A stretch of 14,518 nucleotides of DNA from an uncultured Alphaproteobacteria bacterium (GTDB taxonomy: Bacteria > Pseudomonadota > Alphaproteobacteria > Caulobacterales > Caulobacteraceae): the NCBI GenBank assembly GCA_903928755.1, contig CAIYSH010000319.1, positions 1-14,518 on the forward strand. The letters run 5' to 3'. Every line of letters starts with the position of its first letter. Within the stretch, counting starts at the first letter, position 1. The notes under the pieces were generated by a model. It was not told where the DNA came from. It searched no databases and worked only from the letters and a program-made list of their open reading frames with translations. Positions 11,570 to 14,518 of the stretch are shown here, piece by piece. The translations under genes and the position numbers were made by a program.

Positions 11570-14095
11570 CTAGAAGAACACCTTGCGCAGGCTGAATTTG
11601 ATCGTCCGGCCTGCGGGGTCGAGATAGGCGGCTTGGTAGCCAGAGGGTGTCGCGCCGGTGGCGTCGCGAACATCCTGATGGGCATCGAACAGGTTGCTGA
11701 TCGACACTGAGGCGCGGCTCGCCCTGAGCCAGGGATGGGCCTTGACCAGCTTGGGCTGCTGGCCCAGGTCGGCGAACAGGCTGAGATTTATCTTGGCGAT
11801 GTCCGAGAAGCGCAGGTCGGTGGTCGGGGTGGTGCCCTTGACCCGGGTGGCGCTGGTCCAGTCGGCGGTCAGTCTGCCGCCCACGCCGTCCTTGAATATC
11901 CCCGCCTGGACCTCCACCAGATTGCGGGCCTGACCACCGGCATTTCCCGCTGCCGCGCCGTTCAACTGATCCAGCACAGGGCCGCCGACCCGGGTCAGTA
12001 TGCGGTCCTGCAGGACAATGGTGTCATAGATGGCAAACTGCATCCGCCCCCCTGGGGGGCCACCAAAGCCGCCACCAGGACGCAAGCCGCCGGGCGGACT
12101 GCCGGATGGGCGGGCCCCACCGCTAGCTCCCGTTCCGCCTGGAGGCCTCGGAAAGGCACCGGGCGTCGGCTGTGGGCCTACAGGTTGAGAATAGTTGAGC
12201 CCCAGCTTCAGCTCCCGCCGATCTTCCTGGGCGAAATTGACCGGCCGGTTGTCGATGGAGATCAGGTCCCCCACGCCATTGCGCACAAACCGTCCCGGGA
12301 AGGCGGCCTCGACCTCAGCCGTGGCGGCGGGGAGGGACCCTGTCGTGTCAGCATTGCGCGAGGCGGCATAGTTGGCTGAGAAGGTCAGGTCCTTGTCGGT
12401 GACAGGCCTGTAGGTCAGGCCGATTTTAAGGGTCTTGCGGTCGTCGGCCTTCAGCGCGGTATTGCCGCCGTCCAGCCGGGTGATGTCGACGGTCTTTCCC
12501 GTGGCATAGTCAAAGACTCGAACCCCCGGCGTCGCCACCAGGGGATCACCGATCTGCTGCAGGGTCGGGGCGTCGTGATCCTGGTTCTGGGAAATGATCA
12601 GATTGACCCCGGTCATGGGGCTCCAGTTGGCACCATAGCCAATGGAGGTCAGGGTGCCGAAGCCACTGATCGGCGTGATATTTCCATTGAGGTTCAGGGA
12701 CAGGGATCCGATGTTCTGAATCCCCCCGCCATTGGTGCTGGCAATGGGGATGTCGATATTGCCCTGGGCCAGCTGGGCACTGCGGCTGAAATCGCCACTC
12801 AGCCGGGTTCCCGACCGCACCGAGGCGGTGCTCAGCCGGGTTTCCGTGGTTCCCAGATTGAAGCTCAGCCGCACATCCCCTGCAGGAATGTGGAGCAGGG
12901 GCCCGGATGCCTGAAACTGCATATTGCCGACATCTGTCCGCGAGCGGGCGGTATTGTCGGCCCTGGCTATGATCAGGCTGTCGGCCAGCTTGCCCCGGGG
13001 ATCGACGGTTGGGCTCAAGCTGTTCAGGGCCGCCTGCAGGGCAGTGGGGTCGATACCGGTGTCGCTCTCGGTGTGACTCTCGGCATGGTCATAGGCCGCC
13101 GTCGCCGACAGTCGCCACTTACCCTGATCCTTGTTCACCACCCCGCCCAGACGGCCGGTCCAGCTGTGATTTGACTGGATGAGGGGGCCATTATTGTCCA
13201 CATAACGCAGGACCGGCAGGGGCGTGGCTGCGCTGTTGAACGGGCTGAAGCCGGGCACCGACAGGCTGACCAGTGGCAGGCCAAGCCGGGACTCCCGTCT
13301 GTTGTCCTCAAGGGTCGCATTCACGGTCGTCGCCATGCCGCCGAGCGTGGCGCGGCTGTAAACCGCGTTCAGACTGGCTGAGCTTGTCTGGGGCGACAGG
13401 CTGCGGTCGCGGCGCAGGTCCTGCAGGCCAGACAGGCCGATGGTGGTGACCGGGGTTGCGGGAACCAGGTCGCGCTCATTCTCGGTCAGACCGGAATTGG
13501 CCGATGCCTTGAGGTTCAGGTTCAGGCGGTTCTCGCCCATGATCTTCAGATAGCCCAGATCGGCCGAGCCATTGATGAAGCCTCCTGCCGTGGCACCGCC
13601 GCCCTGGACTTCGAGAATTTTCGCCCGGAAGCGAGGGCGCAGGACGAAGTTGATCACCCTCTGGTCGGCCGGATAGCCGAATTTCAGCGCAGCCTCAGAC
13701 GGCAGGATGTCCACCCGCAGAATGGCCTCGGCAGGCAGGTCCCGGATTTCATTGAAGCCCGACACCCGGCGCCCGGCAACCAGCACCACCGGCATGCCGC
13801 CGCGCCGCCCGCCCACACTGCGCAGCTGGGGCGCCAGCTCGGCCAGCAGGCTGGCGGCCGAGGTCACCCCCATGGCGCGGATTTCAGCGGGCGAGATCTG
13901 AACCTCAGCCTTGACGTCACCGACTACGGCACCCGGATCGGCCCGCGCCCCGGTGACCACCAGTTCGGAGACTTCGGGCGGGTCCTGGACAGGCCCCGCG
14001 GGCTTTGTCACGGCCTGGGCCTGGGCCGCAGGGGACCAGATGCCGCAAAGAATGATCGCTGCGCCACACAGAGCGCGTTGCCGGGTCGAAATCAT
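11570..14095 (-). CDS. TonB-dependent receptor-like outer membrane protein
   Basis: An 841-residue outer-membrane protein expected to import a ligand using TonB energy. It has a Sec signal (MISTRQRALCGAAIILCGIW, cleavage near AQA at 26-28), then SELVVTGARA (about 43-52) as a probable TonB box, and a plug domain (about 65-155). The plug includes MPVVLVAGRRVSGFNEI and LPAEAILRVDILPSEAALKFGYP. The rest is a beta-barrel. A Gly/Pro-rich segment lies at about 637-685 (DNA 12041-12185). The barrel ends SVSISNLFDAHQDVRD...IKFSLRKVFF with the C-terminal Phe recognised by the BAM machinery. The frame is open to a GTG at 14119, but the ATG at 14095 has TGGGAA about 7 nt upstream and gives a clean signal peptide. 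The ligand is not predictable. It lies 145 bp downstream of an acyl-CoA synthetase gene on the same strand. Confidence 0.88.
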   Translation of the reverse strand: MISTRQRALCGAAIILCGIWSPAAQAQAVTKPAGPVQDPPEVSELVVTGARADPGAVVGDVKAEVQISPAEIRAMGVTSAASLLAELAPQLRSVGGRRGGMPVVLVAGRRVSGFNEIRDLPAEAILRVDILPSEAALKFGYPADQRVINFVLRPRFRAKILEVQGGGATAGGFINGSADLGYLKIMGENRLNLNLKASANSGLTENERDLVPATPVTTIGLSGLQDLRRDRSLSPQTSSASLNAVYSRATLGGMATTVNATLEDNRRESRLGLPLVSLSVPGFSPFNSAATPLPVLRYVDNNGPLIQSNHSWTGRLGGVVNKDQGKWRLSATAAYDHAESHTESDTGIDPTALQAALNSLSPTVDPRGKLADSLIIARADNTARSRTDVGNMQFQASGPLLHIPAGDVRLSFNLGTTETRLSTASVRSGTRLSGDFSRSAQLAQGNIDIPIASTNGGGIQNIGSLSLNLNGNITPISGFGTLTSIGYGANWSPMTGVNLIISQNQDHDAPTLQQIGDPLVATPGVRVFDYATGKTVDITRLDGGNTALKADDRKTLKIGLTYRPVTDKDLTFSANYAASRNADTTGSLPAATAEVEAAFPGRFVRNGVGDLISIDNRPVNFAQEDRRELKLGLNYSQPVGPQPTPGAFPRPPGGTGASGGARPSGSPPGGLRPGGGFGGPPGGRMQFAIYDTIVLQDRILTRVGGPVLDQLNGAAAGNAGGQARNLVEVQAGIFKDGVGGRLTADWTSATRVKGTTPTTDLRFSDIAKINLSLFADLGQQPKLVKAHPWLRASRASVSISNLFDAHQDVRDATGATPSGYQAAYLDPAGRTIKFSLRKVFF

Positions 14096-14240
14096 CAGCA
14101 ATTCCCATGATCGCGCCACCTGGAAGCCGGGGAGGAATTGGCGGCGCGACGAGTCAGTCTTGTGTGACCCTATATGGGGACGATTTTAAGTCCGGGTTAT
14201 TTCCGTGCGGACATCTTGGCAAGGGACGACCTTAACTCCC
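14096..14240. other. Intergenic region upstream of the TonB receptor gene
   Basis: These 145 bp follow the acyl-CoA synthetase stop and precede the receptor start. They are more AT-rich in the middle (around 14168-14202) than their surroundings, which fits a promoter, but no pair of boxes stands out by eye. No clear terminator hairpin with a T-run was seen for the upstream gene. Confidence 0.3.
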
Positions 14241-14518
14241 CTAAACGATCTTCGAGCCTTCCTTGCCCCAGTAAGCGTCCCGGATCAGGCGCTTGTAGAG
14301 CTTGCCCGTCGGGTGGCGGGGCAGTTCGGCCATGAAGTCTATGACCCTTGGCGACTTTACGTGGCTGAGGTTGGCCCGGCAGAAGGCCATGAGCTCGGCC
14401 TTGAGGTCATCGCCCGCGTCAGCCCAGATCATCGGCTGGATGACGGCGATCACCTGCTCTCCCATTTCTTCGTGCGGACCGCCCACCACGGCGGCGTCGG
14501 CCACCTTGGGATGGGTGA
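14241..14518 (-). CDS. Acyl-CoA synthetase (AMP-binding, FadD-like), C-terminal end (partial)
   Basis: The reading frame enters from the right edge of the window and ends at a TAA stop at 14241-14243, giving about 91 C-terminal residues. THPKVADAAVVGGPHEEMGEQVIAVIQP is the start of the AMP-binding C-terminal domain. Later, HVKSPRVIDFMAELPRHPTGKLYKRLIRD carries the PTGK lysine that drives the adenylation half-reaction. The tail YWGKEGSKIV is short. Ligases of this type activate fatty or aromatic acids to CoA thioesters via an acyl-AMP intermediate. The acid specificity lies in the missing N-terminal domain. The internal GTG at 14504 is not a start, since the HPKV motif continues upstream of it. 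Confidence 0.88.
   Translation of the reverse strand, partial: THPKVADAAVVGGPHEEMGEQVIAVIQPMIWADAGDDLKAELMAFCRANLSHVKSPRVIDFMAELPRHPTGKLYKRLIRDAYWGKEGSKIV

Noticed and set aside
9685..11685. 666-codon minus-strand open frame
   Set aside because: It is antisense to proS and runs through both 128-bp repeats. The VTPAEAGVQVIGRG segments are simply the translated repeats.
11570..14095. Gly/Pro-rich segment of the TonB receptor (DNA about 12041-12185) as an insertion or frameshift
   Set aside because: The frame is continuous. As I recall, related caulobacterial and sphingomonad receptors of this group carry a similar Gly/Pro-rich loop at the same place, so it is a family trait.

Overview
The window is GC-rich, densely packed and intron-free. 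Its gene content (a TonB-dependent receptor with a Gly/Pro-rich loop, a YghU-type glutathione transferase, MaoC and acyl-CoA ligase genes, oligopeptidase B) points to an alphaproteobacterium, most likely Caulobacterales (Caulobacter/Phenylobacterium/Brevundimonas-like). This placement comes from general sequence resemblance; no search was run.

Layout. The left edge (2-136) holds the last 44 codons of an NRAMP-type metal transporter. Convergent to it, a minus-strand pair encodes oligopeptidase B (2757-661) and an overlapping PAT/Bar-like GNAT acetyltransferase (683-141). A 188-bp divergent region with two inverted repeats separates ptrB from a plus-strand trypsin-like serine protease (2946-3770), which is followed by yghU (3850-4722). 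A minus-strand operon of two small exported proteins (5603-5349 and 5308-4727) converges on yghU. Divergent from that operon runs a plus-strand cluster: a SAM methyltransferase (5698-6300), a phytanoyl-CoA dioxygenase-family enzyme (6374-7306) and an Fes-like esterase (7303-8238). The last two genes are translationally coupled.

A VapBC/FitAB-type toxin-antitoxin module (8926-8235, minus) follows, with non-ATG starts and a compact promoter containing two copies of a palindrome. A GC-rich hairpin separates it from a MaoC-like hydratase gene (9480-9031, minus). A 219-bp divergent spacer carrying a bipartite hairpin element leads to an archaeal/eukaryotic-type prolyl-tRNA synthetase (9700-11259, plus) that has lost most of its zinc ligands. 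The only gene-free stretch over 300 bp (11260-11569) is filled by two near-identical 128-bp MITE-like repeats. A minus-strand TonB-dependent receptor (14095-11570) and the C-terminal end of an acyl-CoA synthetase (14518-14241) close the window.

How the genes relate. Most are independent housekeeping or accessory genes. The units that look functionally linked are ptrB-GNAT, the two exported small proteins, dioxygenase-esterase (possibly with the methyltransferase), and the toxin-antitoxin pair. I see no obviously new multi-gene defence or biosynthetic system. The best candidates for something undescribed are the dioxygenase-esterase pair, the two-gene exported-protein operon, and the structured repeat elements on either side of proS.
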